A stretch of DNA of 64,000 nucleotides from Alistipes sp. (lineage in GTDB: Bacteria > Bacteroidota > Bacteroidia > Bacteroidales > Rikenellaceae), in the NCBI GenBank assembly GCA_017555695.1, contig JAFZFX010000011.1:89603-153602 (forward strand), read 5' to 3'. Position numbers and translations under genes: made by a program. The notes below the pieces were generated by a model. The model did not search any database, was not told where the DNA came from, and was given only the letters and a program-made list of their open reading frames with translations. Positions 25,208 to 34,507 of the stretch are shown here, one piece after another (the first letter of the stretch is position 1; each line of letters starts with the position of its first letter).

Positions 25208-28012
25208 ATGTTAAGAAAAATGTCACAAGATAAGGTAATACATATCAAGGGGGCGCGAGTCCACAACCTGAAGAGCGTAAATCTGGAGATTCCACATAAT
25301 ACGCTCACCGTCATTACAGGTTTGTCGGGCTCGGGAAAATCTACGCTTGCCTTTGATACCATCTATGCCGAGGGCCAGCGTCGTTATGTGGAGAGTCTGT
25401 CGGCCTATGCTCGTCAGTTCTTGGGTCGAATCAATAAACCCGATGTGGACTTGATTTCGGGTATTGCGCCCGCCATTGCCATCGAGCAGAAGGTCAATAC
25501 TCGTAACCCTCGCTCGACGGTGGGTACGACAACCGAAATATACGACTACCTGAAGCTGTTGTTTGCCCGTGTGGGTCACACCTTCTCGCCCGTGTCGGGT
25601 CGTGAGGTGAGGTGCTATGGTGTGGATGATGTTGTGGCATATATTCTGAATTGCGGAATAGGCGAAAAGGTTGTGATAACTGCCCCATTGCGTCTGCGCA
25701 ATGGCGAGAGTCTTATCGAGCGACTGCTGCAACTGCTCTCGGATGGATTTATGCGTCTGTGGATTGATGGTAAGGCTATTACTATTGAGGAGTTTATGCC
25801 TACTATTTCGTTGGAGACGGAGGCTGATGGTATCGCTATTGTGATTGATAGATTGCGCATAGCCGATGATGATGACACGATGTTGCGTCTGCGCGACTCT
25901 GTGGCTCGAGCATATAGCTATGGCGAGGACGATTGCACGGTCATAACAGATAAGGAGGCGCGTGACTTCTCGGCTCGTTTCGAGGCCGATGGAATGGAGT
26001 TTGAGCAGCCTACCGAGCATCTGTTCAGTTTCAATAACCCGATAGGCGCTTGTCCTGTGTGTGAGGGTTATGGCAAGATAGTCGGCATAGATGAAGATTT
26101 GGTTGTTCCCGATAAGAGCAAGACCATCTATGACGATGCTATAGCCTGCTGGCGAGGTGCTACGATGAAGAAGTGGAAGGATGAGCTGGTAAACAACGCC
26201 TATCTGTTCGACTTCCCGATACATGAGCCCTACTATAAACTCACTGACGAGCAGAAGCGTCTATTGTGGAGCGGAAACGAGTATTTCTACGGACTTGATA
26301 CTTTCTTCCAATATATCGAGAGCGAGCGTCGCAAGATTCAATTCCGCGTGATGAAGGCTCGTTACACGGGAAAAACCATCTGCCACGCTTGTGGTGGTAG
26401 TCGTCTGCGTCGTGAGGCTCTGTATGTGAAGGTCGGAGGTGCGAGCATTGCCGACTTGGTGAAGATGACGGTCGATGACCTGATATCGTTCTTCGATTCA
26501 CTGCAGTTGGATGAGTTCGATGCAAAGACTGCACATAGAATTCTGCTTGAGATAAAGAATCGACTCGGCTACCTGGCCGATGTGGGATTGGGTTATCTGA
26601 CACTCGACAGATTGTCATCTACCCTTTCGGGTGGCGAGAGTCAGCGTATAAACCTCTCTACATCGTTGGGTAGTAGTCTGGTTGGTTCGCTCTATATCTT
26701 GGATGAACCGAGCATTGGTCTGCATCCGCGCGATACGCACCGCCTTATCAAGGTGTTGAAGCAGTTACGCGATTTGGGCAATACGGTTATCGTTGTTGAG
26801 CACGAAGAGGAGATTATCCGTGCTGCTGATTATGTGGTGGATGTAGGTCCTCGTGCAGGTGAAAAGGGTGGCGAGATAGTCTTCAGTGGCGAGTTCAAGA
26901 AGTTGCTTAAATGCAAGGATAGCTTGACGGCTGACTACTTGATGGGCCGCCGCAGTATCGAGCGTTCGGGTACGGTGAGAGGATGGAGTAATTCGTTGAC
27001 TATAAGGGGCGCGCGCGAAAATAATCTAAAGAATATAGATGTGAAGATTCCGCTTGGAGTTATGACCTGCATTACGGGTGTAAGTGGTAGCGGTAAGTCA
27101 TCGCTTGCAAAGGGTATTCTCTACCCTGCTCTGCGCCGTCAGCTGCTCGATACGGGATTGAAGCCTGGTGACTTCGATGCGCTGGAGGGCGATGTGTCAA
27201 TGCTTGGCGCTGTGGAGGTTGTGGACCAGAATCCGATTGGTAAATCTTCGCGTTCTAACCCCGTAACCTACCTCAAGGCCTACGATGAGATAAGAAAACT
27301 CTTTGCCGACCAGCCGCAGGCTGTGCATACGGGATTGACGGCGGCTTCGTTCTCGTTCAATGTGGCGGGTGGCCGCTGCGAGGAGTGTCAGGGCGAAGGT
27401 GTCATCAAAGTGAGTATGCAGTTTATGGCCGATGTCGAGCTTATCTGCGATGCTTGCCACGGCAAACGATTCAAGGATGAGGTACTGGAGATAAAGTATC
27501 GAGGTCGTACAATCAGCGATGTGCTGGAGATGACGGTGGACGATGCTATAGAGTTCTTTGCTGAGGATAAGGAGGAGGCAACTTGTCGCCGTATCGTGGA
27601 GCGTCTGCAGCCGCTGCAGGATGTTGGTTTGGGTTATGTGCGTTTGGGGCAGTCGTCATCTACCCTTTCGGGCGGTGAGAGTCAGCGTGTGAAGTTGGCT
27701 TCGTTCCTCGCAAAGGATAGCGACCGCAAGAGAATATTGTTTATATTCGACGAGCCCACTACGGGTCTGCATTTTCACGATATAAATAGATTGTTGAAAG
27801 CGTTTGATGCTCTGATTGCCAACGGCCATACGATTGTCGTTGTGGAGCATAATATGGAGGTGATAAAGTGTGCCGACTGGGTTGTGGACCTTGGTCCCGA
27901 AGCGGGCACAGATGGCGGAGAGGTGGTCTTTGAGGGTACACCCGAGGAGTTGGAGCAGTGTAGCAGCCATACCGGACAATTCCTCAGAGAGCATAATAGA
28001 GTGACCAAATAG
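25208..28012 (+). CDS. uvrA: Excinuclease ABC subunit A
   Basis: 934-residue ATPase that finds bulky DNA lesions with UvrB in nucleotide excision repair. Two ABC modules are visible, each with Walker A (GLSGSGKST near residue 40; GVSGSGKSS near 640) and signature LSGGESQR, plus the zinc-binding CPVC...CHAC and CEEC...CDAC pairs. The start at 25208 follows AAAGG; an in-frame ATG at 25220 (MSQDKVIHIKGAR) is equally close to the family N-terminus. The M16 gene follows after one base. Confidence 0.97.
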   Translation: MLRKMSQDKVIHIKGARVHNLKSVNLEIPHNTLTVITGLSGSGKSTLAFDTIYAEGQRRYVESLSAYARQFLGRINKPDVDLISGIAPAIAIEQKVNTRNPRSTVGTTTEIYDYLKLLFARVGHTFSPVSGREVRCYGVDDVVAYILNCGIGEKVVITAPLRLRNGESLIERLLQLLSDGFMRLWIDGKAITIEEFMPTISLETEADGIAIVIDRLRIADDDDTMLRLRDSVARAYSYGEDDCTVITDKEARDFSARFEADGMEFEQPTEHLFSFNNPIGACPVCEGYGKIVGIDEDLVVPDKSKTIYDDAIACWRGATMKKWKDELVNNAYLFDFPIHEPYYKLTDEQKRLLWSGNEYFYGLDTFFQYIESERRKIQFRVMKARYTGKTICHACGGSRLRREALYVKVGGASIADLVKMTVDDLISFFDSLQLDEFDAKTAHRILLEIKNRLGYLADVGLGYLTLDRLSSTLSGGESQRINLSTSLGSSLVGSLYILDEPSIGLHPRDTHRLIKVLKQLRDLGNTVIVVEHEEEIIRAADYVVDVGPRAGEKGGEIVFSGEFKKLLKCKDSLTADYLMGRRSIERSGTVRGWSNSLTIRGARENNLKNIDVKIPLGVMTCITGVSGSGKSSLAKGILYPALRRQLLDTGLKPGDFDALEGDVSMLGAVEVVDQNPIGKSSRSNPVTYLKAYDEIRKLFADQPQAVHTGLTAASFSFNVAGGRCEECQGEGVIKVSMQFMADVELICDACHGKRFKDEVLEIKYRGRTISDVLEMTVDDAIEFFAEDKEEATCRRIVERLQPLQDVGLGYVRLGQSSSTLSGGESQRVKLASFLAKDSDRKRILFIFDEPTTGLHFHDINRLLKAFDALIANGHTIVVVEHNMEVIKCADWVVDLGPEAGTDGGEVVFEGTPEELEQCSSHTGQFLREHNRVTK

Positions 28013-28013
28013 A

Positions 28014-29231
28014 ATGAAGGAGTTTGAAATATATACTTTACCCAACGGAATAAGGGGAATCCATCGTCGTGTACGCAGTAATGTGTCGCATTGTGCGCTG
28101 GTGGTAAACGCAGGAACACGCGACGAACATAGCGACGAGTATGGCTTGGCTCACTTCGCCGAACACGCCATATTCAAGGGTACGGAACATCGTAAGGCCT
28201 ATCAGGTGAATTGCCGACTGGAGAATTTAGGTGGAGAGCTTAATGCCTACACTACAAAGGAGGATACGACGATTCACGCTACTACCTTGCGTGCCGATTT
28301 TACAAAGGCCGTAGAGTTGATTGCCGATGTGGCGTTTCATTCGACTTTCCCCGAGAAGGAGCTGGCAAAGGAGCGCGAGGTGATTATCGATGAGATTAAT
28401 ACCTACAAGGATTCGCCCGTCGATATGATTTTCGATACTTTTGAGGATATGCTCTTCGCTGATTCTGAGTTGGGGCATAATATCCTCGGCACAAAGGCGT
28501 CGTTGGCTCGCCATAATGGTGATTCTATACGCCGCTTTATTGCCCGTACGCACACTACCGACCAGATGGTCTTCTCGTCGATAGGCCCGATGTCGGTAAA
28601 GAGTGTTCAGAGTGTGGTGTCAAAGTATCTCGGGCAGAAGGAGTCGTCGGCGAGAGATTTTTCGCGCTCGGTGCCCAAGTCGGTGGGGGTCTTCGAGAAG
28701 GTGGTTAATAAGCATACGCACCAGACGCACTGTATAGTCGGTGCGAGGGCGTACGATATCAATTCCGAGAAGCGTCTGCCGTTGTCGTTACTGATAAATA
28801 TCTTGGGTGGTCCGTCGGCCAATTCGCGTCTGAATGTGTTGTTGCGCGAAAAGAATGGCCTCTCGTATAATACCGAGGCGGCATATACGACCTATAACGA
28901 TTGCGGTGCGGTGGCTATGTACTTCAGTTGCGACAGTCATAATGTGGACCACTGTCGTGAGTTGATTGATGTCGAGTTGCGCCGATTGCGTAGTGAGCCT
29001 CTCTCGTCGCGCAGAATATCGATGACAAAAAGGCAATTCTTGGCGCAGATGGCCATCTCGATGGAGAATAACGAGGGCTATATGCTTGGCGCAGGAAAGA
29101 GTCTGTTGGTGCATAACGAAATAGATACGATGGAGGAGGTATATAAGAAGGTGTCGGCCGTAACAGCTCAGCAGATTATGGAGGTGGCCGAGGAGATATT
29201 GTCAAATACCTCTACTTTGATTTATAGATAG
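28014..29231 (+). CDS. M16 family zinc metallopeptidase
   Basis: 405 residues with the inverted zinc motif HFAEH at 47-51 and the downstream glutamate in EREVIIDEI, so the catalytic half is intact. No signal peptide is seen, so it may be a cytoplasmic processing peptidase of the PqqL/YmxG type. Substrate unknown. It is translationally close to uvrA (1-nt gap) and to the methyltransferase (3-nt gap). Confidence 0.92.
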   Translation: MKEFEIYTLPNGIRGIHRRVRSNVSHCALVVNAGTRDEHSDEYGLAHFAEHAIFKGTEHRKAYQVNCRLENLGGELNAYTTKEDTTIHATTLRADFTKAVELIADVAFHSTFPEKELAKEREVIIDEINTYKDSPVDMIFDTFEDMLFADSELGHNILGTKASLARHNGDSIRRFIARTHTTDQMVFSSIGPMSVKSVQSVVSKYLGQKESSARDFSRSVPKSVGVFEKVVNKHTHQTHCIVGARAYDINSEKRLPLSLLINILGGPSANSRLNVLLREKNGLSYNTEAAYTTYNDCGAVAMYFSCDSHNVDHCRELIDVELRRLRSEPLSSRRISMTKRQFLAQMAISMENNEGYMLGAGKSLLVHNEIDTMEEVYKKVSAVTAQQIMEVAEEILSNTSTLIYR

Positions 29232-29234
29232 ATT

Positions 29235-29870
29235 ATGGATTTGTTAGAAAAATATATTCACGATAACTCGTCTGCCGAAGATGCTCTGCTGCACGAGTTG
29301 GATAGAGAAACGCACCTTCGTGTGCTTAACCCGAGAATGATATCTGGTCATATTCAGGGTAAGTTCTTGGAATTGATTGTCAAAATGTTCAGACCGAAGA
29401 GTGTGCTGGAGATTGGTACTTTTACGGGTTATTCGGCTCTCTGTATGGCGGCTGGCCTGGAGGATGGTGCCGTGATTGATACCTGCGAGGTGGATGATGA
29501 GTTGGAGTCGTTGTCGCAGTCGTTTTTTGATCGCTCACCCTATGGTGATAAAATCAAGTTGCACATTGGCTCGGCTCTGGAGATTGCGCCGTCGTTGGGT
29601 AAGGTGTTCGATTTGGTTTTTATCGATGGTGACAAGCGCGAATACCCAGCCTACTACGATATGTTGATGGATGGCGGTCTGGTGCATAGTGGCTCGGTGT
29701 TGCTGGCTGATAATATCTTGTGGTATGGCAAGGTTGTACAGCCTGTGGCGCACAACGACCTGCATACGCAGGCGCTCATAGAGTTCAATCGCAAGGTGCG
29801 AGAGGATGAGCGTGTGGAGAGTGTGATACTGCCTCTGCGTGATGGTATAAATATCATTCGAGTGAAGTAG
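29235..29870 (+). CDS. O-methyltransferase (class I, SAM-dependent)
   Basis: 211 residues of the small COMT-like family: SAM loop LEIGTFTGYSAL, metal-site region VFIDGDKREYPAYY and LADNILWYGKV. Members methylate catechols or tRNA (TrmR-type); the target cannot be chosen from sequence. Last gene of the dapB operon. The 190-nt gap that follows has no gene and leads into the promoter of the next gene. Confidence 0.9.
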   Translation: MDLLEKYIHDNSSAEDALLHELDRETHLRVLNPRMISGHIQGKFLELIVKMFRPKSVLEIGTFTGYSALCMAAGLEDGAVIDTCEVDDELESLSQSFFDRSPYGDKIKLHIGSALEIAPSLGKVFDLVFIDGDKREYPAYYDMLMDGGLVHSGSVLLADNILWYGKVVQPVAHNDLHTQALIEFNRKVREDERVESVILPLRDGINIIRVK

Positions 29871-30017
29871 ATTGTGCTTTCTTCGATGAGAATTTAGGCA
29901 AATAAAAAGCAGCGGATGTATAATAATATTGCACAGAAAAGCGTTTGCAAAGCGAGTGAATTTGTCGCAGAGATGAAATAATTGACTGATTTGTTGTGCG
30001 AAATCGTTGCTTTTTGG

Positions 30018-30025
30018 TATATTTG
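30018..30025 (+). promoter_or_regulatory. Promoter -7 box of the FISUMP lipoprotein gene
   Basis: TATATTTG is a perfect TAnnTTTG box, 37 nt before the start codon. The nearest TTTG (29990-29993) is 24 bp away, a little too far, so the -33 element is weak. Confidence 0.6.
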
Positions 30026-30062
30026 CGGATATTTTGAATGTGATTAAAGGAGAGAATAAGAT

Positions 30063-31547
30063 ATGAAGACTCTTTTTAGTGGTGTTTTTGCGGTGTTTGC
30101 AGCCGCTATGTTGTTGGTGTCGTGCGATACCAAGGAGAAGTATGACTTCGAATTCGATATGCCCGGTAGCATTGTAACAGAGTTCGATAAGACTCTGGTT
30201 ATTCCCTTTACGGCGCGTAATATTGTGAGTATCTCGGTGTCGGCTCGTCCTAAGGGATGGACTATTGAGAATGTTGATATTGTAAATAGCACGATAACCA
30301 TCAAGTCGCCCGCCTCTTATACGGCTGACGATAGCTCGGTGGAGGAGAATGGTACACTGCGTCTGACCGGTTATACCGCAGCTGGCACATCTGTGCAGAC
30401 TTCGTCTTACTTGTCATTGCTGAATCAGGATATTGATCTCTCGGACAAGTATGCAAACAGCTATGTCCTCACACAGAAGGATACACGCTACTATATCGAT
30501 GTTACACACAAGGGCGAGAGCAACGAGCGTATCACTCCCGATAATGTGGTGATTTTGTGGCAGAATAAGCGCAATATGATTGCTTTCGACAGCTACGATG
30601 CTACGACTGGTCAGTATACATTCTTCCTTGGTCATGAGGATATCACTGACGATAAGGGTAATGTGACTGATACTCGCGTTCCCGACTGCAACGCTGTAGT
30701 GGCTGCGTTGGATGCTGACGGCGTTGTGATTTGGAGCTGGCATCTGTGGTCTACAGGTTCGGATGTGGAGTCTACTGCTATCGCTACTTCAGTGGGCGAG
30801 TTTATGGATAGAAACCTGGGCGCTTACCACAATAGCAATGGTTCAATGTTGCAGGATGATGTATATCGTTCATACGGTTTGTACTACCAGTGGGGTCGTA
30901 AGGATCCGTTCTGCCGCCCCGTAGATTATAAGTTTTCGGCAAATCAGGACGAGGTTATTTATGGCACAAATACACTCACTGCAAAACTTAAGTATGCAGG
31001 TGCTGAGGATGGTGACGATGTGGGTACATTGGAGTATGCGGTGCAGAATCCTATGACTATCGTTTTAGGTTCGGCCGATGATAGCTACGATTGGTTGTAT
31101 GGTGCGCATAACACCACTCTGTGGAGTGCTGACAAGAAGAGCGTCTATGACCCATGTCCTCGCGGTTGGCGAGTGCCTGATAGTCAGGTATGGGAGGCGT
31201 TCGATATCGACGAGAGCGAGGATGCTGCAGCTTGGGGTGATGTATGCAATATGTATGGCTGGCACTTGGTTGATAAGGCTACGGGCGTGAAGATGTTTAT
31301 GCCGGCAGCAGGTCGTCGTAGCTTTGAGACTGGCGTATTGAGCAATGTAAATAACTACGGCTACGAGAATAGACCTATGCCTTGGGTCGGCTATTATTGG
31401 ACTGCATTGGCAGGTAATGGCAATCAGTCGCAGTCGTTGTTCTTCGACTTGAACACCACTCGTGCTGTGAACAATCGCTACGAGGCTGTTAAGCCTATGT
31501 ATCGCGCAAATGGTATGCAGGTGCGTTGCGTAAGAGATAATAAATAA
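30063..31547 (+). CDS. FISUMP-domain lipoprotein
   Basis: 494 residues. A lipoprotein signal ends at Cys21 (LLVSC), after which an N-terminal beta-rich region of about 100 residues resembles an immunoglobulin-like or BACON-type fold. The C-terminal half has the marks of the Fibrobacter succinogenes major domain: FMDRNLGAYHN, YYQWGRKDPFC, DPCPRGWRVPDSQVWEAF, GYYWTA and NGMQVRCVRD at the end. Such proteins are surface exposed; their ligands are mostly unknown. A terminator follows at 31567. Confidence 0.85.
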   Translation: MKTLFSGVFAVFAAAMLLVSCDTKEKYDFEFDMPGSIVTEFDKTLVIPFTARNIVSISVSARPKGWTIENVDIVNSTITIKSPASYTADDSSVEENGTLRLTGYTAAGTSVQTSSYLSLLNQDIDLSDKYANSYVLTQKDTRYYIDVTHKGESNERITPDNVVILWQNKRNMIAFDSYDATTGQYTFFLGHEDITDDKGNVTDTRVPDCNAVVAALDADGVVIWSWHLWSTGSDVESTAIATSVGEFMDRNLGAYHNSNGSMLQDDVYRSYGLYYQWGRKDPFCRPVDYKFSANQDEVIYGTNTLTAKLKYAGAEDGDDVGTLEYAVQNPMTIVLGSADDSYDWLYGAHNTTLWSADKKSVYDPCPRGWRVPDSQVWEAFDIDESEDAAAWGDVCNMYGWHLVDKATGVKMFMPAAGRRSFETGVLSNVNNYGYENRPMPWVGYYWTALAGNGNQSQSLFFDLNTTRAVNNRYEAVKPMYRANGMQVRCVRDNK

Positions 31548-31566
31548 GTACGCTACATATAAATAT

Positions 31567-31606
31567 AAGGGGTTGTCCGACGAGTGTGGACAACCCCTTT
31601 TGTTTT
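31567..31606. terminator. Bidirectional terminator
   Basis: A 12-bp perfect stem, AAGGGGTTGTCC (31567-31578) with its complement (31588-31599), followed by TTTGTTTT, lies between the converging FISUMP and DUF3868 genes. Confidence 0.85.
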
Positions 31607-31631
31607 GTGGTGTAACAAAAATGTGTGGGCG

Positions 31632-33092
31632 TTATGGCTTGGCGGCCATCAACTCCTTGAGTAGGCTGATATTGTATGTGGCTTCGCTGACACCAGCCTT
31701 TTGTGCCTGCTCGAAGAGCGACATAGCCTGCTGATAGTTGCCCTGCGACATAGCTAATATGCCTCGTGAGTTCATAGCCTCGGGCATGTCGCTTGGTAAT
31801 CCCTGCAGATAGGTTGCGGCCTGTGCGTAGTCGCCGTTTGCCATCGCAACATTTGCGGCATTCACGCGCGCAATGGGTGACTGCGGATAGGTTTTCACGG
31901 CGATGAGGAGTATGTCGTTCCACTCCTTGCTACCCTTCTCGTATGTGAGAGCCACCAGGTAGATGTCTTCCAAAGAGAGCTGTGCGGGGTTCTCTTTGAT
32001 GAGTTGTTTTGCCTTGGCGATATCCATCTTTTCGTTATGCTCGATGCTTATGTCTGTGGTGCGCAACTTGGGATACCACTGCTTGAACATAAATTTGTAC
32101 GAGATGGGGAACTGCTTGCGGATTGTGGCGTTTTTGCTGGCTTCGGGAATCGTGTTGTCATCGATGATGGCTATAATCTTCGTGTAGTTCTCGATGCGTG
32201 ATGCTGTGAGCCACTCCTTTATAGCCTCCCAATCGGTTGTAGCAGAGTCTACGCTGACGGGGATAGATGACGCGATGTTGTTCTTAGTCATATAATCCTT
32301 GACGGCGGCAGCTCGCTTGGCAGCCAATGACTTGTTGAACTCCAGCGGACCCTCGGGTGAGGCGTAGCCCATCAACTTTATGGCCTTGATGTTGTTGGTC
32401 GAGAGCTTGCTTAAAGAGTCCAAAGCGCTTTTGTTACCCATAAATGCAGGGTCGATGTTGCTCTTGTTGATGGGGAAATAGATTCCCATATCGTAGTGCG
32501 TTGGAGAGGGAGCCTCGCTCTGCGGAATGGCGTAGGCCATACGGGGCTTTGCATCGGTGGCTATTGCCTGATGCGTAGCGTCGTTATGCGGCGAGTTTTG
32601 CATTACGGTATTTACATCGGCGATTGCGAGCAACTCTTCGGCGTATGGTATATCGTGGCAACTGCACCACTCTTCGCGCAGAATGAGTTTTGAGCCCTTC
32701 ATCCATGGCTGCATAGTCACATTGGCATCGTAGTCCACGCTCTGTTCCGTGCTTCTCTGGCGGCGAACATAGGTGTTGGCCGAGGGGAACATATCGTCTG
32801 ATTGGCGGTCGTGAACAATGCTACGACGGCGGCCATCGACGACGACGGCTGGCAACTGCAACATCTCGCGGCCGTCACTCAAAAGCGGAGTGATGCGCAG
32901 TGAGTGGTTGGAGCGTATCTCAAGGTTGCTTAAATCGAAAACCATACTGATGTCGAGCCGTGAGCCCGATGGCGTGAGGGTGATATCCTCGATGGCGACG
33001 CCGTTGACGGTTACGCTGTTTTGAGCCTGTGTGCTATGTAGAGAGATTAGCATCAGGCAGACAATAAATAAAAATTTGGAAAGGTGTTTCAT
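31632..33092 (-). CDS. DUF3868/OmpA-like/TPR protein
   Basis: 486 residues with a signal peptide ending in TQAQ. The N-terminal 120 residues match the DUF3868 type (VNGVAIEDITLTPSGSRLDISMVFDL and DGRRRS), the middle has an OmpA-like peptidoglycan-binding segment (INKSNIDPAFMGNKSALDSLSKLS, LMGYASPEGPLEFNKSLAAKRA), and the end has TPR-like helical repeats. In Bacteroidales this family is usually found with DUF3575 proteins at fimbria (Mfa-type) loci; the DUF3575 partner lies 15 nt upstream, but no fimbrillin gene is here. Confidence 0.85.
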   Translation of the reverse strand: MKHLSKFLFIVCLMLISLHSTQAQNSVTVNGVAIEDITLTPSGSRLDISMVFDLSNLEIRSNHSLRITPLLSDGREMLQLPAVVVDGRRRSIVHDRQSDDMFPSANTYVRRQRSTEQSVDYDANVTMQPWMKGSKLILREEWCSCHDIPYAEELLAIADVNTVMQNSPHNDATHQAIATDAKPRMAYAIPQSEAPSPTHYDMGIYFPINKSNIDPAFMGNKSALDSLSKLSTNNIKAIKLMGYASPEGPLEFNKSLAAKRAAAVKDYMTKNNIASSIPVSVDSATTDWEAIKEWLTASRIENYTKIIAIIDDNTIPEASKNATIRKQFPISYKFMFKQWYPKLRTTDISIEHNEKMDIAKAKQLIKENPAQLSLEDIYLVALTYEKGSKEWNDILLIAVKTYPQSPIARVNAANVAMANGDYAQAATYLQGLPSDMPEAMNSRGILAMSQGNYQQAMSLFEQAQKAGVSEATYNISLLKELMAAKP

Positions 33093-33107
33093 AATTCGTC
33101 GCTGTGT

Positions 33108-33680
33108 TTAGAATAGATAAACGAATGAGATGGATAGTTTGGTGATGCCCCAATAGTTCTTGTTAAGGTCGGAGGCCAACTTCGCACCGCCCTCTTGTGG
33201 CTCGTATTTGTCGTACCACGCGTGTGCGTAGCCTACGCCCACTTCGGCTTCGAGATTCCAATGTTTGCCGAGCATCCACGCGTAGCCGTAGCCAATACCA
33301 CCACCAAAGGCGTGACCCTTCAGACGATAGTCCTTGAGGGAGTCCCACATACTAAAGGGGAAGAACGATACATTGCCGATGTTGAAACCTCCACCCAGTA
33401 GGTGTCCTGCCAAGAAGTGACCATTAAAGCGCTCGCAGGTCCACCAGCGGAATTCGGGCTGGACGAGCCAGTGGCGCCACTGACGATTGTGAGAGAATTT
33501 GAAGGGGTTGAATCCTGCCGAGATGTCAAGGGTCGTCTGTGGGCCCATACCAATCTCAACACCCAAGTTTGGTGATGATGTTGCCGAGTAGAGTAAATTG
33601 CTCTTTAGTCCGACAACCTGTGCATCACTCTGTCCGATAAATGCCGTGAGTAACAGCAATGAAAGTAGAATTTTTTTCAT
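33108..33680 (-). CDS. DUF3575 outer-membrane beta-barrel-like protein
   Basis: 190 residues with a signal peptide (cleavage after SDAQ) and alternating beta strands ending in an aromatic residue (VYLF), as in outer-membrane barrels. Family marks are VVGLKSNLLYSATSSPNLGVEIG, WLVQPEFRWWTCERFNGHFLAGH and GYGYAWMLGKHWNLEAEVGVGYAH. It pairs with the DUF3868 gene that follows at a 15-nt gap, and is the first gene of that two-gene unit. Its role in fimbria anchoring or assembly is only known by association. Confidence 0.88.
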   Translation of the reverse strand: MKKILLSLLLLTAFIGQSDAQVVGLKSNLLYSATSSPNLGVEIGMGPQTTLDISAGFNPFKFSHNRQWRHWLVQPEFRWWTCERFNGHFLAGHLLGGGFNIGNVSFFPFSMWDSLKDYRLKGHAFGGGIGYGYAWMLGKHWNLEAEVGVGYAHAWYDKYEPQEGGAKLASDLNKNYWGITKLSISFVYLF

Positions 33681-33802
33681 AGTTTGAAATGCCTATTAAT
33701 TTCAGAGGCCTTACATTCAAACTTTGCACCAAACCAGATTTTGGGCTGCTGAAAATGAGTTGTGAGGGTTTTTAGGCGTGTGCCGTAGATTGTGAAGCAC
33801 TG

Positions 33803-34264
33803 CTAAAATAGCGAATTGATGCCCTGAAGTGCGTACAGCAGCACAAGGTAGCGGGCGAACTTGCCCAAGAACATCATAAATGTGGTGATGTAGATATTGG
33901 CGCGCATAAGGCCGAGTAGTACGATTATAACCTCGCCTACCCACGGCAAAACTCCGAAGACGCCCATCCATGCGCCTCGTCGTTGAACGAATCCCGAAAC
34001 TTTGTCGAGTTTCTGTTTGTCGATTTTTAGCCAGCGCTCTATCCACTCCATATTACCCAGATAGCCAAGCCAATAGCAGATTAGACCGCCGAGCGTGTTG
34101 CCGATGGATGCCGACAGCAGGCAGACTATCGGGTCGGCCCCCATTTGCACCAGAATGGTCAGTACAACCTCTGACGAAAACGGGAGTATGCTGCCAGCGA
34201 TGAGTGCCGACAGAAACAGGCCAATGTAGCCCCACTCGATGAAAAACTGAATCAGTGCATCCAT
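33803..34264 (-). CDS. YqaA/DedA-type membrane protein
   Basis: 153 residues with about four hydrophobic segments and the SNARE-associated (DedA/VTT) motif: LSALIAGSILPFSSEVVLTILV, GNTLGGLICYWLGYLG, GAWMGVFGVLPWVGEVIIVLLGLMR. The short form is of the YqaA type. DedA-superfamily proteins move lipids across the inner membrane or support proton-driven processes. It has its own promoter. Confidence 0.9.
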   Translation of the reverse strand: MDALIQFFIEWGYIGLFLSALIAGSILPFSSEVVLTILVQMGADPIVCLLSASIGNTLGGLICYWLGYLGNMEWIERWLKIDKQKLDKVSGFVQRRGAWMGVFGVLPWVGEVIIVLLGLMRANIYITTFMMFLGKFARYLVLLYALQGINSLF

Positions 34265-34283
34265 TCTACTTAGATAAGTCGTG

Positions 34284-34317
34284 CAAAAATAAGAAATTTA
34301 TTCTTATTGCGGCCAAA
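34284..34317 (-). promoter_or_regulatory. Promoter of the YqaA-type gene
   Basis: On the minus strand TTTG (34314-34317) and TATTTTTG (34284-34291) are 22 bp apart, 20 nt upstream of the start codon. Confidence 0.6.
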
Positions 34318-34373
34318 TAATTCCAAATAGCGCTCAAAAGTGGCGGATAGTGCGGAAAAAAGGGATTGAAGAG

Positions 34374-34403
34374 TTTGATAATTGGCTTTTTTTAGTATAT
34401 TTG
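34374..34403 (+). promoter_or_regulatory. Promoter of the TonB-dependent receptor gene
   Basis: TTTG at 34374-34377 and TATATTTG at 34396-34403 with an 18-bp spacer match the Bacteroidota boxes. Transcription from near 34408 gives a leader of about 100 nt that is rich in hairpins. Confidence 0.7.
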
Positions 34404-34413
34404 CATCGATACT

Positions 34414-34493
34414 CCCGATGGGAAATGTAGTTTCGGTGGCCTATGGCCGAAATCGGGTCGGGAAAATGTTGAACTTGCACCGTAAATAGGTGC
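34414..34493 (+). promoter_or_regulatory. Structured 5' leader of the TonB-dependent receptor mRNA
   Basis: Two nested stems share one side: CCCGA (34414-34418) pairs with TCGGG (34453-34457), and TTTCGG (34431-34436) pairs with CCGAAA (34447-34452), so the two 3' arms are contiguous. A third hairpin, GCACC (34477-34481) with GGTGC (34489-34493), lies just upstream of the start codon. I do not recognise it as a known riboswitch. Confidence 0.45.
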
Positions 34494-34507
34494 CCAAACA
34501 GAACGAA

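Noticed and set aside
25223-26224. 333-codon minus-strand frame opposite uvrA
   Set aside because: Antisense shadow of a strongly conserved gene; no domain visible.
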